From assembly GCF_029537735.1 (NCBI RefSeq), contig NZ_JARPUQ010000001.1, forward strand, positions 902,696 through 966,695: 64,000 nucleotides of DNA. The letters are read 5' to 3'. This DNA comes from Robiginitalea aestuariiviva. Lineage in GTDB: Bacteria > Bacteroidota > Bacteroidia > Flavobacteriales > Flavobacteriaceae. The stretch's first letter is position 1; each line of letters begins with the position of its first letter. Under the pieces are notes generated by a model. It saw only the letters and a list, made by a program, of their open reading frames with translations, did no database searches and was not told where the DNA came from. A program made the position numbers and the translations under genes. Of this stretch, positions 18,037-25,483 are shown piece by piece.

Positions 18037-18198
18037 ATGGAAAACCGTATAGAAGCACCTCCGTCCCTGCTCGCTTCCCTGGGCAGTAAATTCCGGTACC
18101 TGATCAAACGCCATTTCAGAATCCTTTCCTGGCTCTGCTTTGGCATCTGGCTGCTAACGATGTACGCCTTGTTGCATGTTCTGAGTGCGGGATTTTAG
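18037..18198 (+). CDS. Small single-span membrane protein
   Basis: A 53-residue protein from ATG 18037. It has a basic amphipathic stretch (KFRYLIKRHFRILSW) and one membrane helix near residues 30-49, ending in HVLSAGF. It resembles short flavobacterial proteins I associate with DUF6747, but that is from memory and not certain. The longer frame from 17896 would start inside the preceding terminator and is unlikely. It is convergent with the DUF4837 lipoprotein gene and shares a bidirectional terminator with it. Function unknown. Confidence 0.55.
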   Translation: MENRIEAPPSLLASLGSKFRYLIKRHFRILSWLCFGIWLLTMYALLHVLSAGF

Positions 18199-18210
18199 AC
18201 ATTACGCACT

Positions 18211-18245
18211 AAAAAGCCCCATGTGATCACATGGGGCTTTTTTTA
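18211..18245. terminator. Bidirectional terminator between convergent genes
   Basis: A perfect 24-bp palindrome (AGCCCCATGTGA and its complement) is preceded by five A and followed by seven T, so it can end transcripts from both strands. Confidence 0.92.
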
Positions 18246-18262
18246 TTACAAAATAGCTGGGT

Positions 18263-19264
18263 TTAAGGGGAAACGCTAACCACCGTATCGAATTTGACGG
18301 TGCGCAGGATGGCCTCCAGCTCGAACATATAATCCCGTTTATTGGTTGCCGGGGCAAAGGTAAAGCCCTCCAGGACCATTAGCCGGTCCCGTTCCGGGTC
18401 ATTGATGATGTAGGTGAGAAAGGGCCCGGCCATGGGGTAATTCACAATCTCCCAGATCCCGCGAACCTCTACGGCTTTCATTCCCCCGATTTCCGCCGGC
18501 ATCACATAGGGCGCAAAGGCCTTTTCCGTACCCATATAGGTTATCTTATCCGGCACATCAGGACCGGGAATGAAGGCCTCTCCAATAGAGTCCCGCATCC
18601 GGATAATGTCGCGTACCAGGGTAGAGTCGTTTTTGAAAAAACCCCCCGGCAGCTGATAGGCGATAATATTCATGCTGCCCTTCTGGATTTCCCGGTCTAT
18701 CCAGACAAAATTGTCTTCCTGCTTGCCCACCTTATACAGGGACGGGAGTCGCAGCCCTATCCCGAATTTGTCTTTCAGCACCGTCTCCTTGCTCAGGGAT
18801 CGCAAAAAGCGGTCCTGGGACTCCTGCAATTCCATCTGCCGGATGGCGTTTTTGATCTGTGGGGCAAAACTGGAGATATTGGCAATCAGGGCAGAGTCCG
18901 TGGCTCCCTTAATGACCCCGACCTTCTGGGGGGTAGCGTACAGGTCGTCCTGGACCTGCGCCCCGTTAATGCTGTCTTTGGAAACATAGAGCACAGCGCG
19001 GCGGTGGCGCGTGGTGCCACGAAAAACCGAAGGCGGCATGTGTTCCAGCGTAAATTCGGGCTCATCCCAGGTAAGGCCCAGTACGGGGGCGGCAAAAAAC
19101 TCCCTGACCTTATCGCCCACCTGGCCTTCCCACAACCCATTATCCATCACCACTGCCACGGTGTTGATGGCCCCGATGGACTGGGGCTTATACTTCTTTT
19201 TGGGGGAATCCTGACAGCCTGCCAAAACCAGAACACCCAACAACATTCCTATGATCCTATTCAT
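18263..19264 (-). CDS. DUF4837-type lipoprotein
   Basis: A 333-residue predicted lipoprotein. From ATG 19264 the N-terminus MNRIIGMLLGVLVLAGCQDS has a signal peptide with lipobox LAGC, the Cys becoming residue 17. The rest (SIGAINTVAVVMDNGLWEGQVGD, then LPSLYKVGKQEDNFVWIDREI and the late RGIWEIVNYPMAGPFLTYII) matches my memory of the flavobacterial DUF4837 family, whose function is unknown. It is 11 bp downstream of the lytic transglycosylase gene, so it is probably co-transcribed with it and likely acts in the envelope. Confidence 0.8.
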   Translation of the reverse strand: MNRIIGMLLGVLVLAGCQDSPKKKYKPQSIGAINTVAVVMDNGLWEGQVGDKVREFFAAPVLGLTWDEPEFTLEHMPPSVFRGTTRHRRAVLYVSKDSINGAQVQDDLYATPQKVGVIKGATDSALIANISSFAPQIKNAIRQMELQESQDRFLRSLSKETVLKDKFGIGLRLPSLYKVGKQEDNFVWIDREIQKGSMNIIAYQLPGGFFKNDSTLVRDIIRMRDSIGEAFIPGPDVPDKITYMGTEKAFAPYVMPAEIGGMKAVEVRGIWEIVNYPMAGPFLTYIINDPERDRLMVLEGFTFAPATNKRDYMFELEAILRTVKFDTVVSVSP

Positions 19265-19275
19265 GTGGTTTGGTT

Positions 19276-20835
19276 TTAAGATGAACAATTACAGAGTTTA
19301 AGCCGGGTTCCCGGCTGCAGGTTGTTCCCGCTAATACCGTTCCATTCCCGCAGGTTCTCGATAGAAATCCCGGGGTAAAGGCGGGAAATGGTCCATAAGG
19401 AGTCTCCGGGGCGCACCACATGAACCTTGGGCTGGCTCCCGGATGCGGAAGCTGTCTGAGGGGCGGGCTTGGAGCTGGGTTGGACCGATGCAACCGGTCG
19501 CCTGGGGTAAATCGTCAGGCGCTGTCCGACGCGCAGGTTGTCGCTGCGCAGGCCGTTCCAACGTTTGATCTGGCTAACACCCACCCCATAGCGCTCGGCA
19601 ATTTTCCCCAGATAATCCCCGCTGCGCACGCGATAGCGGATGCGGTCCTGGGCCTGCACCAGCTGGGGCAGGGGCTTTTCCCGGGATTCCAGTTCCCGGC
19701 TGGCCCAGGTGTAGATGGAATCTTCATGGGCCACAAAACGGCCCAGGGCCCGGACCGGGAGGCGCAGGGTATAGGGTTTGCCGGCAACTTTTGGGATAAT
19801 ATCCAGCTTATAAGCCGGGTTGAGCAGTTGGATCTCCGCCTCCGGCAAGCCGGTGTATTTGGATATTTGTGCAAAGGTGAGGGTGTTCTTTACCCATACC
19901 GTGTCGGTTTCGAAATAGGGGCGGTGGGCCTGCCGGTAGTTCAGCCCGTGTTCTTTAGCATAGGCAAAAATGTACAGGGTGGCATAGAAAGCCGGTACAT
20001 AGCCCGCGGTTTCCCGGGGCAGGAAGGGACGGATATTCCAGTAGTTGGTGCGCCCGCCGGAGCGGCGGATAGCCTTGTTTACATTACCGGGGCCGGAATT
20101 GTACGCAGCCAGCGCCAGATCCCAGTCCCCGAAAATTTCATAGAGCTTGGAGAGGTATCGGCAAGCCGCCTCGGTGGCCAGGAGGGGGTCGCTGCGCTCG
20201 TCCACATAACTGCTGACCTCCAGATCGTACATTTTACCCGTCCCGAACATAAACTGCCACAGACCTGTTGCTCCAACCCGGGATTTGGCCCGGGGGTTCA
20301 GGGCGGATTCCACAATAGCCAGGTGTTTGATCTCCAGAGGTAAATCGTGTTTGTCCAGGGCCTCTTCAAACATCGGGAAATAGAATTGGCTGGCACCCAG
20401 CATCCGCTCCATCAGGTCCCGCTTGCCAGTGAGAAAGGCATTGATAACGCGTTCCAGGGACGGGTTGTACCCGATATGGAAAGGCGTCTGCTCGTCCAGC
20501 CGGGCCAGGCGTTCCTTCAGCACTTCCGTGGAAACGGCTTTTTCGTTTTCGGAGAGCGCAGTGTCCGTTTCGGCAAGGGCCTCCTGCAACTCCACAAACC
20601 AGTCGCCGGCCCGGCTGAGCTCCTGCAGCCAGAGGCTATCCAGGGCTGCGGCCTGTTCCAGATCGGCCAGGGCGTCGTTCCCGGAGCGCGCCAGGCGAAC
20701 CTCCTGCAGGTCCGGAGGGCCCGAGGGTTTCAGGATGGATGCGGAATCGGAGGCCTTGGCAGGCGCGGCCGGTTCACTTTGGGCCAACGTACCTGCAAAG
20801 GAAAGCAGGGCACACAGGGCCAGGTGCTTTTTCAT
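19276..20835 (-). CDS. MltD-like lytic transglycosylase with LysM domains
   Basis: A 519-residue periplasmic or outer-surface enzyme that cleaves peptidoglycan glycan strands. It has a signal peptide (residues 1-18), a helical region, and an SLT domain with catalytic Glu in AIVESALNPRAKSRVGATG. WQFMFGTGKMY and LALAAYNSGPGNVNKAI follow as in family 1 lytic transglycosylases. Two LysM glycan-binding modules lie at the C-terminus (YRVRSGDYLGKIAERYGV and HVVRPGDSLWTISRLYPG). This layout is that of MltD. The following lipoprotein gene is likely in the same transcript. Confidence 0.92.
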   Translation of the reverse strand: MKKHLALCALLSFAGTLAQSEPAAPAKASDSASILKPSGPPDLQEVRLARSGNDALADLEQAAALDSLWLQELSRAGDWFVELQEALAETDTALSENEKAVSTEVLKERLARLDEQTPFHIGYNPSLERVINAFLTGKRDLMERMLGASQFYFPMFEEALDKHDLPLEIKHLAIVESALNPRAKSRVGATGLWQFMFGTGKMYDLEVSSYVDERSDPLLATEAACRYLSKLYEIFGDWDLALAAYNSGPGNVNKAIRRSGGRTNYWNIRPFLPRETAGYVPAFYATLYIFAYAKEHGLNYRQAHRPYFETDTVWVKNTLTFAQISKYTGLPEAEIQLLNPAYKLDIIPKVAGKPYTLRLPVRALGRFVAHEDSIYTWASRELESREKPLPQLVQAQDRIRYRVRSGDYLGKIAERYGVGVSQIKRWNGLRSDNLRVGQRLTIYPRRPVASVQPSSKPAPQTASASGSQPKVHVVRPGDSLWTISRLYPGISIENLREWNGISGNNLQPGTRLKLCNCSS

Positions 20836-20938
20836 GGGCGTAAAGGATTGAATGGAGTGGGGTTAACGAAAATCGGATATTTTTCCCGAAGTACGAAATC
20901 TTTCCCGTTAAAGTCCCTTCCCATTGAGGGAACTGGGG

Positions 20939-22129
20939 TTACCCCTCCTGTATGGCTGCAATTCCCGGCAGGGTTTTCCCCTCCAGGCTTTCGAGCATGG
21001 CCCCACCCCCGGTGGAGACATAACTCACCTTTTCCTCAAAACCGAATTGTTTTACGGCCGCCACGGAATCGCCTCCGCCCACCAGGGAGAAAGCCCCGTT
21101 TTCCGTTGCCTCGGCCACGTAATCCCCGATAGTGATCGTCCCCCTGGCAAAGGCAGGCATCTCAAAGACCCCTACGGGCCCGTTCCAGAGGATGGTGCGG
21201 GACTGCAGGATCACCTGTCCGAAAGCCTTCAGGGTTTCGGGCCCGGCGTCCAGCCCCTGCCAGCCATCGGCAATGGCATTGGCGGGCATCACCTGGGTGT
21301 TAGCCGAATTGTCGAAGGCATCCGCAGCCACCACATCCGAAGGTAGGTGTACCTCTACACCCTTTGCTTTGGCTTGTTCCAGGATGGACAGTGCCAGATC
21401 AGTTTTGTCCGGTTCACAAATGGAATCGCCAACGGTGCCCCCCTGGGCCTTTACGAAGGTGTAGGTCATCCCACCCCCAATAATCAGGTGGTCGATCTTA
21501 TCCAGAATATTCTCGATGATGGTGATTTTGGAAGACACCTTGGCCCCTCCCAGAATAGCCGTAACCGGCTTTTCTCCGGTTTTCATCACCTTTTGGATGG
21601 CCTCAATTTCCCGGGCCAGCAAATAGCCGAAACACTTTTTGCCCGGAAAGAACTCTGCAACTATCGTGGTGGAAGCGTGCGGGCGGTGGGCCGTGCCAAA
21701 GGCGTCGTTTACGTAGATGTCGCCCCAATGGGAAAGCTGCTCCGCAAAGGCGCGGTCCCCTGCCTCTTCCTCGTTGTGGAACCGCAGGTTTTCCAGCAGC
21801 AGGATTTCCCCGCTTTGAAGGTTCTCCACAGCCTCGGCTACCTCGGGGCCCACGCAGTCCTGAACAAATTTAACCTGAACCCCAATAATCTCAGAAACGG
21901 TTTCTGCAATATGGGAAAGGGACATTTCCGGAGTGGGTTTGCCTTTGGGTCGCCCCAGGTGGCTCATTAGCACCGCACTGCCCCCGTCTTCCAGAATCTT
22001 GATGATGGTGGGCTTTGCGGCTTCGATCCGGTTGGTATCGGTTACTTCAAAAGCGTCATTAAGGGGCACGTTAAAGTCTACCCGTACCAGTGCTTTTTTG
22101 TCGTTAAAGTCAAAATCGTCAATAGTCAT
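20939..22129 (-). CDS. pgk: Phosphoglycerate kinase
   Basis: Glycolytic enzyme that moves phosphate from 1,3-bisphosphoglycerate to ADP. RVDFNVPLND near residue 16, MSHLGRPKGK, ENLRFHNEE, AILGGAKVSSKI and the nucleotide-binding GGGDSVAAVKQFG are all present, ending with STGGGAMLESLEGKTLPG. 396 residues, normal. I start at ATG 22129 (MTIDDFDFNDKKALVRVDF); the frame upstream is not family-like. It is divergent from holB over a 105-bp region that carries a promoter box in each direction. Confidence 0.97.
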   Translation of the reverse strand: MTIDDFDFNDKKALVRVDFNVPLNDAFEVTDTNRIEAAKPTIIKILEDGGSAVLMSHLGRPKGKPTPEMSLSHIAETVSEIIGVQVKFVQDCVGPEVAEAVENLQSGEILLLENLRFHNEEEAGDRAFAEQLSHWGDIYVNDAFGTAHRPHASTTIVAEFFPGKKCFGYLLAREIEAIQKVMKTGEKPVTAILGGAKVSSKITIIENILDKIDHLIIGGGMTYTFVKAQGGTVGDSICEPDKTDLALSILEQAKAKGVEVHLPSDVVAADAFDNSANTQVMPANAIADGWQGLDAGPETLKAFGQVILQSRTILWNGPVGVFEMPAFARGTITIGDYVAEATENGAFSLVGGGDSVAAVKQFGFEEKVSYVSTGGGAMLESLEGKTLPGIAAIQEG

Positions 22130-22152
22130 GTGTCTCGGTTTAAAAGCAACCC

Positions 22153-22160
22153 CAAAAATA
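22153..22160 (-). promoter_or_regulatory. -7 box for pgk
   Basis: The minus strand reads TATTTTTG, an exact TANNTTTG match, 23 bp before the pgk ATG. No good -33 partner is visible, so confidence is moderate. Confidence 0.5.
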
Positions 22161-22221
22161 ACCAATAATCCGCAGGGGTGCGCAGGGCATTGAAAAAATA
22201 AGGCTTCATAGGCAAAAGCCC

Positions 22222-22229
22222 TATCTTTG
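22222..22229 (+). promoter_or_regulatory. -7 box for holB
   Basis: TATCTTTG matches TANNTTTG exactly. The holB ATG begins 5 bp after it, so the transcript would start at or almost at the start codon. Confidence 0.5.
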
Positions 22230-22234
22230 GGACC

Positions 22235-23371
22235 ATGCGCTTCTCGGATATTTTAGGGTTACAACACCTGAAATCCCATCTCACTTCCAGTGCCGATGCG
22301 GGCCGCATCCCGCATGCCCAGTTGTTCGTGGGGCCCGAGGGTTGCGGCGCCCTGCCCATGGCCATTGCCTATGCGCGTTACCTGTTGTGTTCCTCCACGA
22401 CAGATGCGGTGGCATGCCATACCAAGTTTGACCACCTGAGCCACCCGGACCTGCATTTTGCCTTTCCGGTTTCCTCCTCAGATACCGTAAAAAGCCACCC
22501 GGTAAGCGACCATTACCTCTCGCAATGGCGGAGTTTTTTGCAAGAACAACCCTATGGCAACCTCTTTGACTGGTACCGCACCATCGGCATTGAACGCAAA
22601 CAAGGACAGATTGGGGTGGACGAAGCCCAGGACATTTCACGCAAACTGAGCCTGAAATCCTATGAGGGCGGATATAAGATTATGCTGGTTTGGATGGCGG
22701 AACGCATGAACGCCCCGGCCGCCAACAAGCTGCTCAAACTGATCGAAGAACCCCCTGCCAAAACCGTCCTCATCCTGATTGCGGAAGATGAAGAACAAAT
22801 CCTTCAGACCATCCGTAGCCGTTGCCAGGTATTGCACTTTCCCCACTTACCCGAAAGCGTCATTGCCGATGGCCTGGTGGCAAGGGGGGCCAACCGCAGC
22901 GAAGCCATGCAGATTGCCCAGGAGGCCAACGGCAACTACAACAAGGCGCTGGACCTCATGGTTAAGGATTCCGAAGACCTGGTTTTTGAACGCTGGTTCA
23001 TACAATGGACCCGCACTGCCTTTAAGGCGAAGGGAAACAAAGGGGCCGTTCATGAGCTTATATTGTGGAGCCAGGAGGTTGCCAAAACCGGGCGGGAGAC
23101 GCAGAAGAAATACCTGCAGTACTGCCTCTCGGTAATGCGACAAGCCCTCTTGCTCAATTACAAGGCAGACCCCCTGGTGTTTATGAAAATGCACCAGGAC
23201 GGATTTGACCTCAAACGCTTTGCCCCTTTTGTACATGAGCGCAATATCCAGCCCATTGTGCGGGAACTGGAGTCTGCCATCTACCATGTGGAACGCAATG
23301 GCAACGCCCGGATCATCTTCACCGATTTGTCTATAAAGCTCACTCGCCTATTACACGTAAAACCCTCTTAA
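22235..23371 (+). CDS. holB: DNA polymerase III delta' subunit
   Basis: A 378-residue AAA+ clamp-loader subunit. The N-terminus (DILGLQHLKSHLTSS, IPHAQLFVGPEGCGAL) is typical of delta'. The loop GPEGCGAL lacks the Lys of a working Walker A, as expected for delta', which does not bind ATP productively. Later QIGVDEAQDISRKLSLKSYEGGYKI, then NAPAANKLLKLIEEPP and ILQTIRSRCQ carry the sensor-1/SRC motif of clamp loaders. The clamp loader opens the sliding clamp during replication. The DoxX-like gene follows after 12 bp. Confidence 0.9.
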   Translation: MRFSDILGLQHLKSHLTSSADAGRIPHAQLFVGPEGCGALPMAIAYARYLLCSSTTDAVACHTKFDHLSHPDLHFAFPVSSSDTVKSHPVSDHYLSQWRSFLQEQPYGNLFDWYRTIGIERKQGQIGVDEAQDISRKLSLKSYEGGYKIMLVWMAERMNAPAANKLLKLIEEPPAKTVLILIAEDEEQILQTIRSRCQVLHFPHLPESVIADGLVARGANRSEAMQIAQEANGNYNKALDLMVKDSEDLVFERWFIQWTRTAFKAKGNKGAVHELILWSQEVAKTGRETQKKYLQYCLSVMRQALLLNYKADPLVFMKMHQDGFDLKRFAPFVHERNIQPIVRELESAIYHVERNGNARIIFTDLSIKLTRLLHVKPS

Positions 23372-23383
23372 CTATTTGATATT

Positions 23384-23782
23384 GTGGATGTTATAATTTC
23401 TTACGCCCCAGAATTGATCCTTTTGGCCTTCCTGGCCATCACGTTTTTGCAAAGTGGCCTGGACAAGGTACTGGACTGGAAAGGCAATGCCTCCTGGCTT
23501 AAGGATCACTTTTCAAAATCACCCCTGGCGGGGAGTGTTCCCCTGTTATTGGGGATCATTACCATGGTGGAGTTGGCGGCAGGCGCCCTAAGCCTTGCCG
23601 GCGGAGTGGTACTGATGGGAAGCGGGGACAAATCCCTTGGAATATACGCCTGCCTTACGGCCGCTTTGGCCTTGTTGATGCTTTTCTTCGGGCAGCGCAT
23701 GGCCAGGGATTACGAAGGGGCGCGTACTTTGGTGGTTTACCTGATCCCCACTGTATTCTTGCTGGTTTTGCTTCAGGCATAA
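23384..23782 (+). CDS. DoxX-like membrane protein
   Basis: A 132-residue protein with four hydrophobic segments (about residues 8-24, 50-72, 82-99 and 115-131), the layout of the DoxX/DoxD family. AITFLQSGLDKVLDWKGN near residue 18 is the typical first-helix motif. The start at 23384 is GTG. The family's role is not settled; members are linked to quinone chemistry or redox stress. It is probably co-transcribed with holB and shares a terminator with the convergent OmpH-like gene. Confidence 0.72.
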   Translation: MDVIISYAPELILLAFLAITFLQSGLDKVLDWKGNASWLKDHFSKSPLAGSVPLLLGIITMVELAAGALSLAGGVVLMGSGDKSLGIYACLTAALALLMLFFGQRMARDYEGARTLVVYLIPTVFLLVLLQA

Positions 23783-23812
23783 AAAAACCCGGCCGGGGCC
23801 GGGTATATTTTC
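23782..23812. terminator. Bidirectional terminator between DoxX-like and OmpH-like genes
   Basis: The stem ACCCGGCC / GGCCGGGT (23787-23804) has seven A on its left, which become a U-run on the minus strand, and a weaker ATATTTT on its right. It is strongest for the minus-strand gene. Confidence 0.85.
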
Positions 23813-23828
23813 AGGGTCTAAAACCGGG

Positions 23829-24338
23829 CTATTTCTGGTACTCGTCGTTCAGGATTTTGAGAATGGCCTCGGTAACATCCAGGCTTTCCTGCCCGTAGAG
23901 TACACTACTCCCCTCGCCTGCGGCAAAGACATAGGTGTATCCGTTATCCGTCCCGTATTTGGCTATGGTTTCCTTAACCTGGGTAAGCAGGCTATCGGAT
24001 TTCATCTGCCCCATACGCTGCATCTGCTGTTCTTCCTGTTGCAATTGCTGACCTACCAGCTGCGCCCGTTGTTGCAGAGATGTCATTTCTTCCTGGGCTC
24101 TTTGTTGCGAAGAGTTCCTGGAGCGGTTTTGCACATCCTGGGCTTCCAGCTGAAATGCCTGCGAAATACTGTCGCGTTTGCGATTAAAGGTTTCCGCTTT
24201 CAATTGGTAGCTGGATTCCAAATCTTGTTTCCGCTTGTATCCATCCATGAGTTTGGCATAATCCACATGGGCAAACTTGGCTTGCTGGCAACTAACTGCC
24301 AGAGCGGCCACTACCAAAATGCTTAAAATTCCTTTCAT
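23829..24338 (-). CDS. OmpH/Skp-like lipoprotein
   Basis: A 169-residue protein. From ATG 24338 the signal peptide MKGILSILVVAALAVSCQQ has a lipobox (AVSC), so it is probably a lipoprotein. The middle is a long Gln/Arg/Glu-rich helix (SQQRAQEEMTSLQQRAQLVGQQLQQEEQQ) flanked by FAHVDYAKLMDGY and TYVFAAGEGSSVLYG, which is the layout of Skp/OmpH periplasmic chaperones. Classical Skp is soluble, so the lipid anchor is a difference seen in some Bacteroidota members. The longer frame to 24425 has no signal and is not used. Confidence 0.82.
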   Translation of the reverse strand: MKGILSILVVAALAVSCQQAKFAHVDYAKLMDGYKRKQDLESSYQLKAETFNRKRDSISQAFQLEAQDVQNRSRNSSQQRAQEEMTSLQQRAQLVGQQLQQEEQQMQRMGQMKSDSLLTQVKETIAKYGTDNGYTYVFAAGEGSSVLYGQESLDVTEAILKILNDEYQK

Positions 24339-24582
24339 TGTCTGAGAATTAGGGTTGCGGCAAAAATAGGAAAGCCCCTTGGATCCCCTGTGCTTTGCAT
24401 GCGTGTTTTTCGCATCATCATTCAAATCTATGGTTATGCGTCACAACATTGCGTAGGGCTATTTGTTTGAGTGCGTTTTAAAGCCCTGTAATTCGCGATT
24501 GGATTTTTAAGGTCACAGCCTCCGGCTTAGGGCTGTACGCTGGCTCAAACGGCTTTGGATTGGCTTTGGTGGTCCTGACGGC

Positions 24583-25419
24583 TCAGTACCGACGGAAATA
24601 ATACGTTAAGGCCGAATATTGACCCGTAAAGAGGGCGCAACCATTGGAATACATTCCTTTGAAAAACCCCCGGATCATTGGGAATCGTTTTTGGCGATAG
24701 CGCTCGGATAACCAGGCCACATAAAAGGCATCCATCCACATGGGCCGAATTTGTGTACAGGTAAACCCATAAGGCTGCAGGGTATTTTGGATCCCCTGGC
24801 GCGAAAAATGCCACAAGTGGCGAGGCACATCATAGCCGGCCCAATGGCCTGCATAATGCCGAGCATCCCAGGATTGATAATTGGGCAGTGCCAGTACGAG
24901 TAACCCGCCGGGTTCCAGGTGTGCCTGCAACCAGTTTAGCTGTACCTCCAAATCCGGGATGTGTTCCAGCACATGCCAGAGGGTAATGACATCGAACTTC
25001 TGTGCCGCAATAGTATGCAAGTCTGGATGCAATTCCACCCCTTTTTGAAGCGCCTGTTTCCGCGCTTCGGCATTGGGTTCCATTCCTTGGGCCTCGAAAC
25101 CTTTTTCCCGGGCTTTGCGTACAAAGGCCCCGGTTCCGGCACCCAGGTCCAACAGGCGTCCTTGGGTCGGAATGACACGGGCAATGCCTCCTAATTTGCG
25201 GGATAGGTTAAGGGCGCGGGCGCGGGCATAAAACCAGCCCAAAAGACCGCTTCCTCCATCCGTATGGGAAAGGTAGTCCGGGCTGTCGTAATATCGGCTC
25301 AGGTCTTCCGGGCAGGGTCGGGTACACAAGACCCCTTCCGTGCCTGCAGGCACCACATGGAACCCTTCCCCGCTCACCATAAAGTCTCGGGTTTCCATAC
25401 CGCCTTCCTTTTGCTTCAT
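24583..25419 (-). CDS. Class I SAM-dependent methyltransferase
   Basis: A 278-residue protein with motif I of SAM methyltransferases (LLDLGAGTGAFVRKAREKG), then GMEPNAEAR, FDVITLWHVLEHIPDLE and LEPGGLLVLALPN, followed by DVPRHLWHFSRQGI. This wording is typical of the UbiE/COQ5-like subgroup often found near surface-sugar or lipid genes. The N-terminal part (VLCTRPCPEDLSRYYDSPDYL) resembles family members that carry a Cys motif before the catalytic domain. The substrate is unknown. ATG 25419 is my choice; 25464 or 25398 are also possible. It follows mnmG, separated by one parS site. Confidence 0.82.
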   Translation of the reverse strand: MKQKEGGMETRDFMVSGEGFHVVPAGTEGVLCTRPCPEDLSRYYDSPDYLSHTDGGSGLLGWFYARARALNLSRKLGGIARVIPTQGRLLDLGAGTGAFVRKAREKGFEAQGMEPNAEARKQALQKGVELHPDLHTIAAQKFDVITLWHVLEHIPDLEVQLNWLQAHLEPGGLLVLALPNYQSWDARHYAGHWAGYDVPRHLWHFSRQGIQNTLQPYGFTCTQIRPMWMDAFYVAWLSERYRQKRFPMIRGFFKGMYSNGCALFTGQYSALTYYFRRY

Positions 25420-25467
25420 GCTAATATGTTGACCCATTTGCCCTAAAAATAGTATAAAATACAAAAG

Positions 25468-25483
25468 TGTTCCACGTGGAACC
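25468..25483. promoter_or_regulatory. parS-like ParB-binding site, left of mnmG
   Basis: TGTTCCACGTGGAACC matches the parS consensus TGTTNCACGTGNAACA at 15 of 16 places, with a perfect 14-bp palindrome inside. It touches the mnmG stop codon and lies in the gap before the methyltransferase gene. ParB binding is inferred. Confidence 0.82.

Noticed and set aside
16960-18114. 384-codon frame on the minus strand
   Set aside because: Antisense to the PorE-like gene and it crosses that gene's terminator.
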